Below are positions 1 through 7,268 of a DNA stretch of 64,000 bases, one piece after another. A program made the position numbers and the translations under genes. A model generated the notes under the pieces. That model did no database searches and was not told the origin of the DNA. It saw only the letters and a program-made list of their open reading frames with translations. Each line of letters begins with the position of its first letter. Position 1 is the stretch's first letter. This DNA is from Armatimonadota bacterium (lineage in GTDB: Bacteria > Armatimonadota > Fimbriimonadia > Fimbriimonadales > GBS-DC), in contig JABWCR010000004.1 of NCBI GenBank assembly GCA_013359125.1, forward strand, positions 20,607 to 84,606. The letters run 5' to 3'.

Positions 1-158
1 ATCAGTTCGACCGAAGATACCAGCGCCGCATCGATCTCGCCTGCCTCCAACTGCGCGGCAAGTTCAGACGGAAGAGCGAAACTAAGTTCGACGCGCTCCA
101 TCCCCTCGATAAGGGGCTTGGCGTTGAGAAACGGCACCGAGCCGAGGCGCAGCTTCAT
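1..158 (-). CDS. mqnA: Chorismate dehydratase MqnA, N-terminal part (runs off window)
   Basis: The reverse strand starting at the ATG at 158 encodes MKLRLGSVPFLNAKPLIEG followed by a segment ending ALVSSVEL, cut by the window edge. The SVPFLNAKPL start and the LPSELAAQLEAGEIDAALVSS stretch are typical of MqnA, a periplasmic-binding-protein-like enzyme that turns chorismate into 3-enolpyruvoyl-benzoate, the first step of the futalosine menaquinone pathway. Its start overlaps the stop of the upstream prenyltransferase by four bases (ATGA), which implies translational coupling. Only about 52 residues are visible, so the family call rests on the N-terminus and on the neighbour. Confidence 0.8.
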   Translation of the reverse strand, partial: MKLRLGSVPFLNAKPLIEGMERVELSFALPSELAAQLEAGEIDAALVSSVEL

Positions 159-1039
159 GCAACCGCCTTGTCGATCGCCGCAAAGCCAAAGAAAACGATG
201 CCCATGATGCCGTTGAGAGTGAAGAAGGCCATGTCTAACCGGCTGAGATCGTTCGCCTTGACTAAACTCTGTTCATAGGCCAGCAGCGCCGCACAAAAGA
301 GCGCGCCGACGAAGTACCAGGCGCCCGCTCCTAGGGCTATCCCTGCTCCGATCAGTAATCCAATGCAGGCCAAATGAGAGACTCTGGATGCGAGCAGCGC
401 GTTGGACGTTCCGAACCGCTGAGGGAAACTGTGCAACCTTTCCTCGCGATCGAAGGCCTCGTCTTGAAGGCTGTAGAGGATGTCGAAGCCTGCGACCCAG
501 AACGCGACCGCTCCGGTCAGCCACAGAACTGCCCAGTCGATGTCTCCCGTTACGGCGACCCACGCTGCCGCAGGAGCGATGCCCAAAGACAATCCCAGCC
601 AGAAGTGCGAGAGCCATGTAAATCGCTTGGCATAGGAGTAGGAGAGGACGACGATCAGCGCGATGGGGGACAGCGCGAGCGCGAGGGGATTCAACTGCCA
701 AGCGGCCAAGACCAACAAACCAGCCCCGGCGATGCAAAGCAGCGACATTTGGGGCGCCGTCAATTGGCCGGTCGGCAAAGCCCTCTTCGCGGTTCGTGGA
801 TTTTTGGCATCGACATCGCGATCGATCAATCGATTGAACGCCATGGCCGACGTGCGCGCTCCGACCATAGCGACGACGATCCAGCCGATTGTGCGAGCCG
901 AGGGGAAGCCGTCCGCGGCATAGATCATGCCGAGCAGAGCAAAAGGAAGCGCAAAGATAGAGTGCTCAAACTTGACCGCTTCAAGAACGACTCGAATCTG
1001 TTGCAGGATGCTTCTTTGGGAACTCGCGCTGTCGATCAT
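155..1039 (-). CDS. mqnP: UbiA-family polyprenyltransferase, probably MqnP of the futalosine pathway
   Basis: This 294-residue polytopic membrane protein carries both UbiA aspartate-rich motifs: NRLIDRDVD (N69, D73, D77) and YSLQDEAFD (D193, D197), which bind the Mg-diphosphate of the prenyl donor. About eight or nine hydrophobic segments follow each other, as expected for the family. UbiA enzymes prenylate aromatic acids. Coupling to mqnA through an ATGA overlap makes the menaquinone-pathway member (MqnP) more likely than a ubiquinone UbiA, but that assignment comes from context. An AAAGGG ribosome-binding sequence lies just before the ATG. It is divergent from the GalU-like gene with about 93 bases between them. 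Confidence 0.85.
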   Translation of the reverse strand: MIDSASSQRSILQQIRVVLEAVKFEHSIFALPFALLGMIYAADGFPSARTIGWIVVAMVGARTSAMAFNRLIDRDVDAKNPRTAKRALPTGQLTAPQMSLLCIAGAGLLVLAAWQLNPLALALSPIALIVVLSYSYAKRFTWLSHFWLGLSLGIAPAAAWVAVTGDIDWAVLWLTGAVAFWVAGFDILYSLQDEAFDREERLHSFPQRFGTSNALLASRVSHLACIGLLIGAGIALGAGAWYFVGALFCAALLAYEQSLVKANDLSRLDMAFFTLNGIMGIVFFGFAAIDKAVA

Positions 1040-1119
1040 TGCCCTTTGCTGTTGAGTCTACCCAATGGCGGTGTATACGGGTTTTGCGAAATTTATCGCG
1101 GCAATCGCGCAACTTGGGC

Positions 1120-1125
1120 TACAAT
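1120..1125 (+). promoter_or_regulatory. -10 box (TACAAT) placed for a leaderless galU transcript
   Basis: TACAAT ends eight bases before the galU ATG at 1133, so transcription would begin at or within a base or two of the start codon. No Shine-Dalgarno sequence precedes that ATG. No convincing -35 box is visible at the usual distance. Confidence 0.5.
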
Positions 1126-1132
1126 ATGACCG

Positions 1133-2038
1133 ATGTCGATCCAAAAGGCTGTCATCCCGCTTGCAGGCTTGGGAACAAGGCTTTATCCGGTCTCGACCGT
1201 CATTCCAAAGGGCCTTTTGCCGTTTGTTTTGGCGGACGGTTCCGTTGCGACCGGCATCCAACTGATTATCGAGGACGCTTTGCGAGCGGGCATTGAGAAG
1301 ATTTGTCTGGTCGTGCATCCTGAATCGCTGGAGCAGTATCAGCGATTCTTCGATGGTTATATAGATCGTTACGCGGCGGCGCTTGCTCTGAAGCCTGAGC
1401 TTTCGAGACAGAGGGAGAGGCTTGTGGAGATGAAGGCTCGAATCGAGTATGCCTTCCAAGATCGGCCGTTGGGTTTTGGACACGCTGTATGGTGCGCTTC
1501 GGACTTTGCAGACGGCGATCCGGCGCTCGTTCTGTTGGGCGATCATCTAGTGATTAGCGATGGGGAAAGCTGCTCGGCGCAGCTCATGAGAGCGTACGAT
1601 ACGGTAGGCGCCACAACGATCGGGGTTCATCGCATTGATGCGAGCCGCGTAAACCTCTATGGCATACTGCGCGGCCAGGCCACCACAGACCCGGAGCTCT
1701 ATGAGGCGCTGGACATTGTGGAGAAGCCGACCGAGCGCTTAGCCGCCGACCAGTTGCAGACTCAAACCCTTCCATCGGGCCAGTTTCTGGCGCACTTTGG
1801 TCTCTTCGCCTTTACAGGCGGCATTTGGGACGCGCTGGACGAGTTGGTGGGATCGCATAGCGACGACGAGGAGATTCAGCTGACGACGGCCGAGCGGATG
1901 CTCGTCGATCGAGAGCCGTGCTATGCGTATGAGATCGATGGTTCATCGCTCGATTTTGGAATCGCGTCGGGCTATGCCGAGGCTTTCCAGTCCGTGTCTC
2001 GATCGGTATTTCCTTCGCAACTGACCGTCTCGTCGTGA
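1133..2038 (+). CDS. galU: UTP-glucose-1-phosphate uridylyltransferase (GalU-like)
   Basis: This 301-residue nucleotidyltransferase starts with AVIPLAGLGTRLYP and then VIPKGLLPF, the nucleotide-binding loop and conserved lysine (K26) of the GalU branch. A LLGDHLV stretch (metal-binding Asp) and a VEKPTE sugar-phosphate segment follow in order. The length fits bacterial GalU. The product, UDP-glucose, feeds envelope polysaccharide synthesis. The start is the ATG right after a TACAAT box with no ribosome-binding site, so the mRNA may be leaderless. Another sugar-1-phosphate nucleotidyltransferase specificity cannot be excluded. Confidence 0.8.
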   Translation: MSIQKAVIPLAGLGTRLYPVSTVIPKGLLPFVLADGSVATGIQLIIEDALRAGIEKICLVVHPESLEQYQRFFDGYIDRYAAALALKPELSRQRERLVEMKARIEYAFQDRPLGFGHAVWCASDFADGDPALVLLGDHLVISDGESCSAQLMRAYDTVGATTIGVHRIDASRVNLYGILRGQATTDPELYEALDIVEKPTERLAADQLQTQTLPSGQFLAHFGLFAFTGGIWDALDELVGSHSDDEEIQLTTAERMLVDREPCYAYEIDGSSLDFGIASGYAEAFQSVSRSVFPSQLTVSS

Positions 2039-2118
2039 ATCCATTCGCGCATTACAAACCCCGCAAGCACCAAGCAGAATGTGGCAAAAATTAGCGCTAC
2101 CGCGTTCCACATGTCCAT
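1972..2118 (-). CDS. Possible 48-residue single-pass membrane protein
   Basis: A minus-strand frame starting MDMWNAV has one hydrophobic span (AVALIFATFCLVLAGFVM, residues 6-23) and a charged tail. A strong purine run (GGGGGAGG) sits next to the two in-frame ATG codons at 2118 and 2112. The frame overlaps the last 67 bases of the galU-like gene on the other strand. The topology resembles small respiratory-complex accessory proteins, but there is no family signature, and a frame this short can arise by chance. Confidence 0.3.
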   Translation of the reverse strand: MDMWNAVALIFATFCLVLAGFVMREWIHDETVSCEGNTDRDTDWKASA

Positions 2119-2234
2119 CCCTCCCCCGCCCCCACGGCGGCATTTTGTTCCCCACATCAATCTTCCGCGCCAGAGCGATTTGCTCCCCGTCATAAAGCGC
2201 CGGTTTTGCCAAGACAGGTAGACTTTCGAGCGAT

Positions 2235-2639
2235 ATGGACGAGGGCTGGATCGAGACGGAGTTCGATGTGCGTTACGCTGAGACCGATGCGATGGGCGTC
2301 GTCTATTACGCTAACTACTTTGTATGGTTCGAGGTGGCTCGAGGCGCCTATTGCAAGCATCACGGCATCGACTATCAGGCGATCGAGAAGACCGGCTCTC
2401 TGATGGCCGTCGTGGACGCTTCGTGCCGATTTCGCGCTCCCGCTCGATATGGGGACACGATCCGCGTCCGGGCCAGGATAACGGAGCAGAAGCGAGCGAC
2501 CGTCTCCGTTCAGTACGAAATCTATAACGCTGTTACGGGGCAGATGCTGGCAACGGGCCATACTCGGCATATGTGGGTTAATGGCTCTGGAAGGCCCTCT
2601 CGGACGCCCGAAAGTCTGAAGGGTCTCTTGGGCGCTTGA
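2235..2639 (+). CDS. YbgC/FadM-type acyl-CoA thioesterase (hotdog fold)
   Basis: This 134-residue protein has the 4-hydroxybenzoyl-CoA thioesterase signature RYAETDAMGVVYYANYF followed by WFEVAR near the N-terminus. D18 in the TD-x-x-G motif matches the family's catalytic aspartate. Length and motif order fit the YbgC/FadM group, which hydrolyses short- to medium-chain or aromatic acyl-CoAs. It stands alone: there are no tol-pal genes next to it, so a Tol-Pal role is not supported here. The start ATG at 2235 was chosen because the motif follows at the usual distance. Confidence 0.85.
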   Translation: MDEGWIETEFDVRYAETDAMGVVYYANYFVWFEVARGAYCKHHGIDYQAIEKTGSLMAVVDASCRFRAPARYGDTIRVRARITEQKRATVSVQYEIYNAVTGQMLATGHTRHMWVNGSGRPSRTPESLKGLLGA

Positions 2640-2764
2640 CCGAAACTTCTGGATTGAGAGACAATCGCATCGCCGATCGGCAGAAGATTCGGCCGGACCA
2701 AGAGATAGATGCAGGAATCCGGTATCCTAACGGCCAATAATCTTCTTAGGAACGGAGGATTCGA

Positions 2765-4495
2765 TTGGCATTCTCTAAGTTTTTTGGGATTCTGGTTGTC
2801 GCGGCCATTGGTTTTGCCGCTTTGGACGATGCGCCGTCTCTTAACTTTTCCGCCCACAAGGCTACCGTAGTCGTCTTCTTGGGCTCCGAGTGTCCGGCTG
2901 TGCCGCGCATCGCGCCTCGACTAAACGAACTTCACGAGCAGTTTGGAAAGCAGGACGTGCAGTTTATCGCGCTCTATCCGAACGGTAGCGATACGGCTGC
3001 GATGGTGAGAGACCATGCAAAGCGCATGGGGTTTGGCTTTGAATGCCGCATCGATCTCAAAGGTCAAGTTGCAAAGCAGCTTGGTGCGACCAAAACGCCT
3101 GAGATCGTGGTCGTCGACGCTAAGGGGAGAAAAGTTTATCAGGGCGCCATCGACAGCGACGCCAAGGTAGCCAACCCTCAGCATCGATACGCCGAGAGGG
3201 CGATCTCCGCGGCCATCAATGGCAAGAGCATGGACCCGTCGCGAACCGAAGTGGTCGGTTGTTTCATCAAGACCGAAGCGACTGTGAATGGGAAAGAGGT
3301 CGCGACGTTCGTTGACGACATCGCCCCGATCATGTTCGAGTATTGCACCCCTTGCCATCGTCCCGGCCAGATCGGTCCGTTTCCGCTTATTAACTACGAC
3401 GATGCGAAAAAGTGGGCTCAGGAGATCGAGCACTATACGCACAATCGGACCATGCCTCCTTGGAAGCCTCAGCCCGGCCATGGCGATTTTCGGGGCGAAC
3501 GGCGACTTTCGGACGCACAGTTGGCTTCGATCAAGCAATGGGTGGAAGCTGGGTGTCCTCAGGGCGATCCGTCGCACATGCCCAAGCAGCCCGACTATCC
3601 TCAAGGATGGGAGATGGGCGTTCCTGACGTTGTGGCGCAAATGCCGCAGGCTTACGATGTGGCCGGTACGGGCACAGACGAGTATCGCTACTTTGTAATC
3701 CCGGTCGAAGCTCCAGAAAACTCCGCGATGATCGGTATCGACATTGTGCCGGGCAGTCGCGAAGTGGTCCACCATGCCAACGTCTATGTCGATGTTACGG
3801 GCGCGGCGCGAAAGTTGGACGAGGCGGACCCGGGCGTCGGTTATTCCAATTTCGGCAGTCCTGGCTTCTTGCCGACTATGATGTTGGGTGGCTGGGTGCC
3901 GGGCATGAGGCCGATGCGACTGCATCAAGGCTATGGCGTCGTGCTGCCACGCAAGTTCGATCTTGTGCTACAGGTGCATTACTTCAAGCGCGGACAGACG
4001 TATCGCGATCAGACCAAGGTCGGGCTCTATTTGGGCAAAGCGTCTGAAGTCAAGCCCGTACAGCTGGCCGTGCTGAGCGACACTCGATTCACGATTCCGG
4101 CGAACGATCCGGCGTTCAAGATTCAGCGCAGTTGGACGGTGGCCAAGAAGGTCGAGTTGGTCGCTATCATGGCTCATGCGCACCTGGTTTGCAAAGACGT
4201 CAAGGTCTCGGCCAAGATGCCGAACGGCGAAGAGCGCAACCTGCTGTGGATCGACGATTACGACTTTAACTGGCAAGAGACCTACTTTTACAAGCAGCCC
4301 ATGACGCTCGAGCCGGGCACCGTGGTAACCGCCAGGGGTCTCTACGACAACTCGGAGAAGAACAAGCGCAACCCCAATTCGCCTCCAAAGCCGGTAAAGT
4401 ATGGGGACAAAACGACGGACGAAATGTTCTATGTCTTCTTGGCAGTAGCGGATGAGACGGCCAAAGGCTCGGGCTTCATCATAACAGGGCTATGA
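2765..4495 (+). CDS. Secreted redoxin / cytochrome c / copper type II monooxygenase fusion
   Basis: This 576-residue exported protein combines three modules. Residues 30-155 are thioredoxin/AhpC-like with one cysteine in SECP (C43). Next comes a haem c site CTPCH (C194, C197, H198) with M230 in MPPW as a possible distal ligand. Residues 290-570 carry PHM-like copper motifs: HH336-337 and H405 (CuM/CuA-type), HAH471-473 and M513 (second copper). The TTG start at 2765 was chosen because GGAGG lies six bases upstream and a signal peptide (FFGILVVAAIGFAAL) follows directly. Fusions of this kind are known in planctomycetes and acidobacteria. The substrate is unknown. The stop overlaps the M1 peptidase start (ATGA). 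Confidence 0.8.
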   Translation: MAFSKFFGILVVAAIGFAALDDAPSLNFSAHKATVVVFLGSECPAVPRIAPRLNELHEQFGKQDVQFIALYPNGSDTAAMVRDHAKRMGFGFECRIDLKGQVAKQLGATKTPEIVVVDAKGRKVYQGAIDSDAKVANPQHRYAERAISAAINGKSMDPSRTEVVGCFIKTEATVNGKEVATFVDDIAPIMFEYCTPCHRPGQIGPFPLINYDDAKKWAQEIEHYTHNRTMPPWKPQPGHGDFRGERRLSDAQLASIKQWVEAGCPQGDPSHMPKQPDYPQGWEMGVPDVVAQMPQAYDVAGTGTDEYRYFVIPVEAPENSAMIGIDIVPGSREVVHHANVYVDVTGAARKLDEADPGVGYSNFGSPGFLPTMMLGGWVPGMRPMRLHQGYGVVLPRKFDLVLQVHYFKRGQTYRDQTKVGLYLGKASEVKPVQLAVLSDTRFTIPANDPAFKIQRSWTVAKKVELVAIMAHAHLVCKDVKVSAKMPNGEERNLLWIDDYDFNWQETYFYKQPMTLEPGTVVTARGLYDNSEKNKRNPNSPPKPVKYGDKTTDEMFYVFLAVADETAKGSGFIITGL

Positions 4496-6498
4496 TCGCT
4501 GAACTGCTGGCGATTGTTCTTGCTAATGGCTTGCACGAGCCTTGTTTGCGGTCAAGCGCTTCAGTTCGGCCAATCGCTGTAGTCGAGAACTTCGGCGATA
4601 CCGATGTGCTGGATTACGACCTTGAGATCGAGATCGTCCCGTCGCAAGGTCGATTGATCGGTCGGAACAAGATCTTTGCCGTGTCGCAAACACAAGGCCT
4701 GGCCGAATTCACCTTTCGGCTCGACGTCAATCTTCCAATTACGGGTCTTCTGTTGGATGATCGACCGATAGGCTTTACGCGATTGAACAATTCGACCGTG
4801 CGCGCCCACTTCGACCAGACCTATAATTCCGGGCAGAGTTTTGTGCTGGAAGTCGCTTATGACGGGCAGCCCGTCTCAGAGGGATTTGGCTCGATCGTTT
4901 ATGGGACTTATACGAGCGGCGCGCCCTATGTCTATACGCTGAGCGAGCCTTGGTATGCCTATACCTGGTGGCCGAACAAGGACGACAACACGGACAAGGC
5001 AACATTTTCCTTTGCGGTAACGGCGCCTCAAGAGTTGACCGTTGCGGCGAACGGCCGCAGCATGGGTGTAGAGAACCTAAGCGGCAATCGCAGAAAATTC
5101 CTGTGGCGGACGGACTATCCGATGGTTCCCTATCTTTTGGCGTTCGGGGCGACGGTGTACAACACTTGGTCGCGCCCGTTCAATCATGCTGGCGGACAGA
5201 TGCCGGTCGACTTCTACATCGTCCCACAAAGCGATTCTACGGGGAACCGACAAGCGTGGGAACTTTGCCTGCCGATGCTGACCACCTTTGGCCAACTCTA
5301 CGGGGAGTATCCCTTTATCGAAGAGAAGTACGGCATCTATCAATTTTCCTTTGGCGGCGGGATGGAGCACCAAACGATGACCGGCCAGGGAGGATGGGGC
5401 GAATCGCTCACGGCGCACGAACTCGCGCATCAATGGTGGGGCGACATGATCACCTGCGCAACCTGGCACGACATCTGGCTCAACGAGGGCTTTGCCACTT
5501 ATTCCGAGGCGCTTTGGCTGGAGAACAAGCCGGGGAGTTCCGGCCTTGCCGCGCTCAAGTCGGCAATGAACAGCCGCCGGCCGCAAAACGTTGGCGGGAC
5601 TGTCTATCGTTACGACATCAGCACGGTCAATAGCATCTTCAGTTCCACCTATTCCTATCGCAAGGGCGGATGGGCGCTGCACATGCTTCGGGGCGTTTTG
5701 GGCGACGAGATGTTTTACCGATCGCTTGAGGCTTATCGAAAGCAGTTTCAGTATCAGTCCGTAACCACGGATCAGTTCAAGGACGTTGTGGAAGAGACAG
5801 TGGGACAGGATTTGGACTACTTTTTCAACCAGTGGATCTATGGCGGCGGCGCGCCGGCCTACGAGTGGGGCGCGGCCAACACACTGATCAACGGAAGGCG
5901 GTTTCTGCTGGTTAGAATCCGGCAAACGCAGACGAGTTACCCCTTGTTCAAGATGCCGATAGACTTCCGAGCGACCGTATCGGGCGCGCAACAGCGATGG
6001 CGGCTTTGGAACGACGCAGCGGTACAGCACTACGTCATCCCGGTTGCAGCCTCGGCTTCTAGCGCTCAGTTCGACCCGGATGCGTGGATCTTGGCGACCA
6101 ACGTCAGCAATGTCTCCTATGTGAGCGGCCCGCCAACGATCGTCGCTATGAACCCTTCGCCGTTTACGGACGGCGCTACGAACGTCGATCGCATAGAGAT
6201 CAGTTTTCACACGCCTGTGAATGCCTCGGCCAACCACTTTCAGGTAATGGATGCGGCGAATCGTTCGTACGAGTTTGCTTTCGAGCACGTTCAGTCGAGC
6301 GGCTTGGTTCGGTTGAACTTCAAAGGTCCCCTCTTGCCGGGCGATTATCGTGTGGTCGTCTCGGATCAGATCACGGCTGTCAACTCCGGCCAGCGACTGG
6401 ACGGCGAAATCCTCTCGCCCGATAAGAACCAAGCGCTCCCATCGGGCAACGGCCTCGCCTCCGGCAGCGCCGCGCTCCCCTTTAGAATCGTTCGGTAA
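4492..6498 (+). CDS. M1-family zinc metallopeptidase
   Basis: This 668-residue gluzincin has HELAH (H309, E310, H313) and the third ligand in NEGFATYSEALW (E332), preceded by a GGGMEHQT exopeptidase-type loop. A C-terminal Ig-like tail (about 555-660, from PPTIVAMNPSPFTDGATN) follows the catalytic part. The start overlaps the preceding stop (ATGA). The first 30 residues do not look like a good signal peptide, whereas the +1 frame over 4511-4560 does (see findings), so the N-terminus may be affected by a frameshift. The family trims N-terminal residues from peptides. An extracytoplasmic site is inferred. Confidence 0.85.
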   Translation: MIAELLAIVLANGLHEPCLRSSASVRPIAVVENFGDTDVLDYDLEIEIVPSQGRLIGRNKIFAVSQTQGLAEFTFRLDVNLPITGLLLDDRPIGFTRLNNSTVRAHFDQTYNSGQSFVLEVAYDGQPVSEGFGSIVYGTYTSGAPYVYTLSEPWYAYTWWPNKDDNTDKATFSFAVTAPQELTVAANGRSMGVENLSGNRRKFLWRTDYPMVPYLLAFGATVYNTWSRPFNHAGGQMPVDFYIVPQSDSTGNRQAWELCLPMLTTFGQLYGEYPFIEEKYGIYQFSFGGGMEHQTMTGQGGWGESLTAHELAHQWWGDMITCATWHDIWLNEGFATYSEALWLENKPGSSGLAALKSAMNSRRPQNVGGTVYRYDISTVNSIFSSTYSYRKGGWALHMLRGVLGDEMFYRSLEAYRKQFQYQSVTTDQFKDVVEETVGQDLDYFFNQWIYGGGAPAYEWGAANTLINGRRFLLVRIRQTQTSYPLFKMPIDFRATVSGAQQRWRLWNDAAVQHYVIPVAASASSAQFDPDAWILATNVSNVSYVSGPPTIVAMNPSPFTDGATNVDRIEISFHTPVNASANHFQVMDAANRSYEFAFEHVQSSGLVRLNFKGPLLPGDYRVVVSDQITAVNSGQRLDGEILSPDKNQALPSGNGLASGSAALPFRIVR

Positions 6499-6504
6499 CC
6501 CCCC

Positions 6505-6533
6505 TTGACAAACCAGTTGACCGCTGGTATAAT
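6505..6533 (+). promoter_or_regulatory. Consensus sigma-70-type promoter of the efflux operon
   Basis: TTGACA (6505-6510) and TATAAT (6528-6533) are separated by exactly 17 bases, a perfect match to the housekeeping consensus. It drives the TetR gene and probably the whole efflux operon. Operator-like palindromes overlap the spacer and the transcription start, so strong transcription is presumably held off by the repressor. Confidence 0.85.
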
Positions 6534-6564
6534 AGTGACCAGTGGTCGCGAATGACCCGCGGTC
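6518..6564. promoter_or_regulatory. Three tandem TGACC-N3-GGT(C) operator-like palindromes
   Basis: Copies lie at 6518-6528 (TGACCgctGGT), 6536-6547 (TGACCagtGGTC) and 6553-6564 (TGACCcgcGGTC), 18 and 17 bases apart. The first covers the end of the spacer and the first base of the -10. The other two cover the expected start of transcription. The position in front of a tetR-type gene suggests autoregulation. Binding by this protein is inferred. Confidence 0.75.
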
Positions 6565-6647
6565 TTGATATTTATATTCATAATTTTGATACTTGCCGCC
6601 TTGATTATTTGACTTTCCGTAAATCTGAGAGGTAGACTGAGAATCTG

Positions 6648-7268
6648 ATGCTGGACTGTCCAGGCCGTAGAGAGCGCAGAAGGGAGGAGACCAAGACCAA
6701 AATCGTCAATTCGGCGATGGAACTTTTGGCCGAGAAGCCCTATGATCAGATCACGGTCGAAGACATTACCGAGCGCGCCGACGTGGCCAAAGGCACTTTC
6801 TTCCGCCATTTTCCATCCAAGGATCTTGTGCTGCTCGAATATGTGGACGCGCTTGTAGAGGAAGTCAACCTTCAGATCGAGCAAATTCTATGCGGCAACC
6901 AAGGCGAATCGGCCTGGGAGTTATTGGAGCGAATTGCCGTCCTTGTTGCCGAGCACGACGGCCGATCGAAGACTTTTGCTCGAACCTTGACCAGTATTTG
7001 TTGCACCAACGAAGAGGTTCGCCGGGCGCTGGTGTCTATGCACGACGATGCGGCTATGGGAACGGAGCAGCTCATTCTATACGGCGTACAGAAGGGCGAG
7101 TTTCGTTCGGACGTGCCGGCAAGACAGGTCGCCGAGCAGGTGATTCGCCTCTATGCGCAATGTCTGCACATATGGTGCATGAGAGAAGAGATCACCGATC
7201 TGACGGCTCTGGTTAGGGAGACGCTTGCATTTTTCAAACCTGCAATAGATAGAGGAGAAGCGAAGTGA
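6648..7268 (+). CDS. TetR-family repressor of the efflux operon
   Basis: This 206-residue protein has a typical N-terminal TetR helix-turn-helix (about residues 12-58; ITVEDITERADVAKGTFFRHF then PSKDLVL) followed by a variable all-helical ligand-binding domain. It is the first gene of a TolC-HlyD-RND operon, and its stop overlaps the GTG start of the next gene (GTGA). Three GACC/GGTC palindromes over the promoter support autoregulation. The inducing ligand is unknown but is likely a pump substrate. The leader before the ATG (6565-6647) is noticeably AT-rich, and the nearest ribosome-binding-like sequence, GAGAGG, is rather far away. Confidence 0.9.
   Translation: MLDCPGRRERRREETKTKIVNSAMELLAEKPYDQITVEDITERADVAKGTFFRHFPSKDLVLLEYVDALVEEVNLQIEQILCGNQGESAWELLERIAVLVAEHDGRSKTFARTLTSICCTNEEVRRALVSMHDDAAMGTEQLILYGVQKGEFRSDVPARQVAEQVIRLYAQCLHIWCMREEITDLTALVRETLAFFKPAIDRGEAK

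Noticed and set aside
2921..3928. Minus-strand 335-codon frame under the copper monooxygenase fusion
   Set aside because: Antisense to a well-supported multidomain protein; no motif and very His/Arg-rich as expected for a shadow frame.
5077..6432. Minus-strand 451-codon open frame under the M1 peptidase gene
   Set aside because: It is wholly antisense to a clear zinc peptidase with intact motifs, is Arg-rich, has no recognisable domain and lacks a ribosome-binding site. It is a shadow of the coding strand's codon bias.
6565..6647. Riboswitch in the AT-rich leader of the tetR-type gene
   Set aside because: The leader has no stable paired structure or conserved aptamer core; its AT-richness is better explained as an untranslated leader behind a strong promoter.
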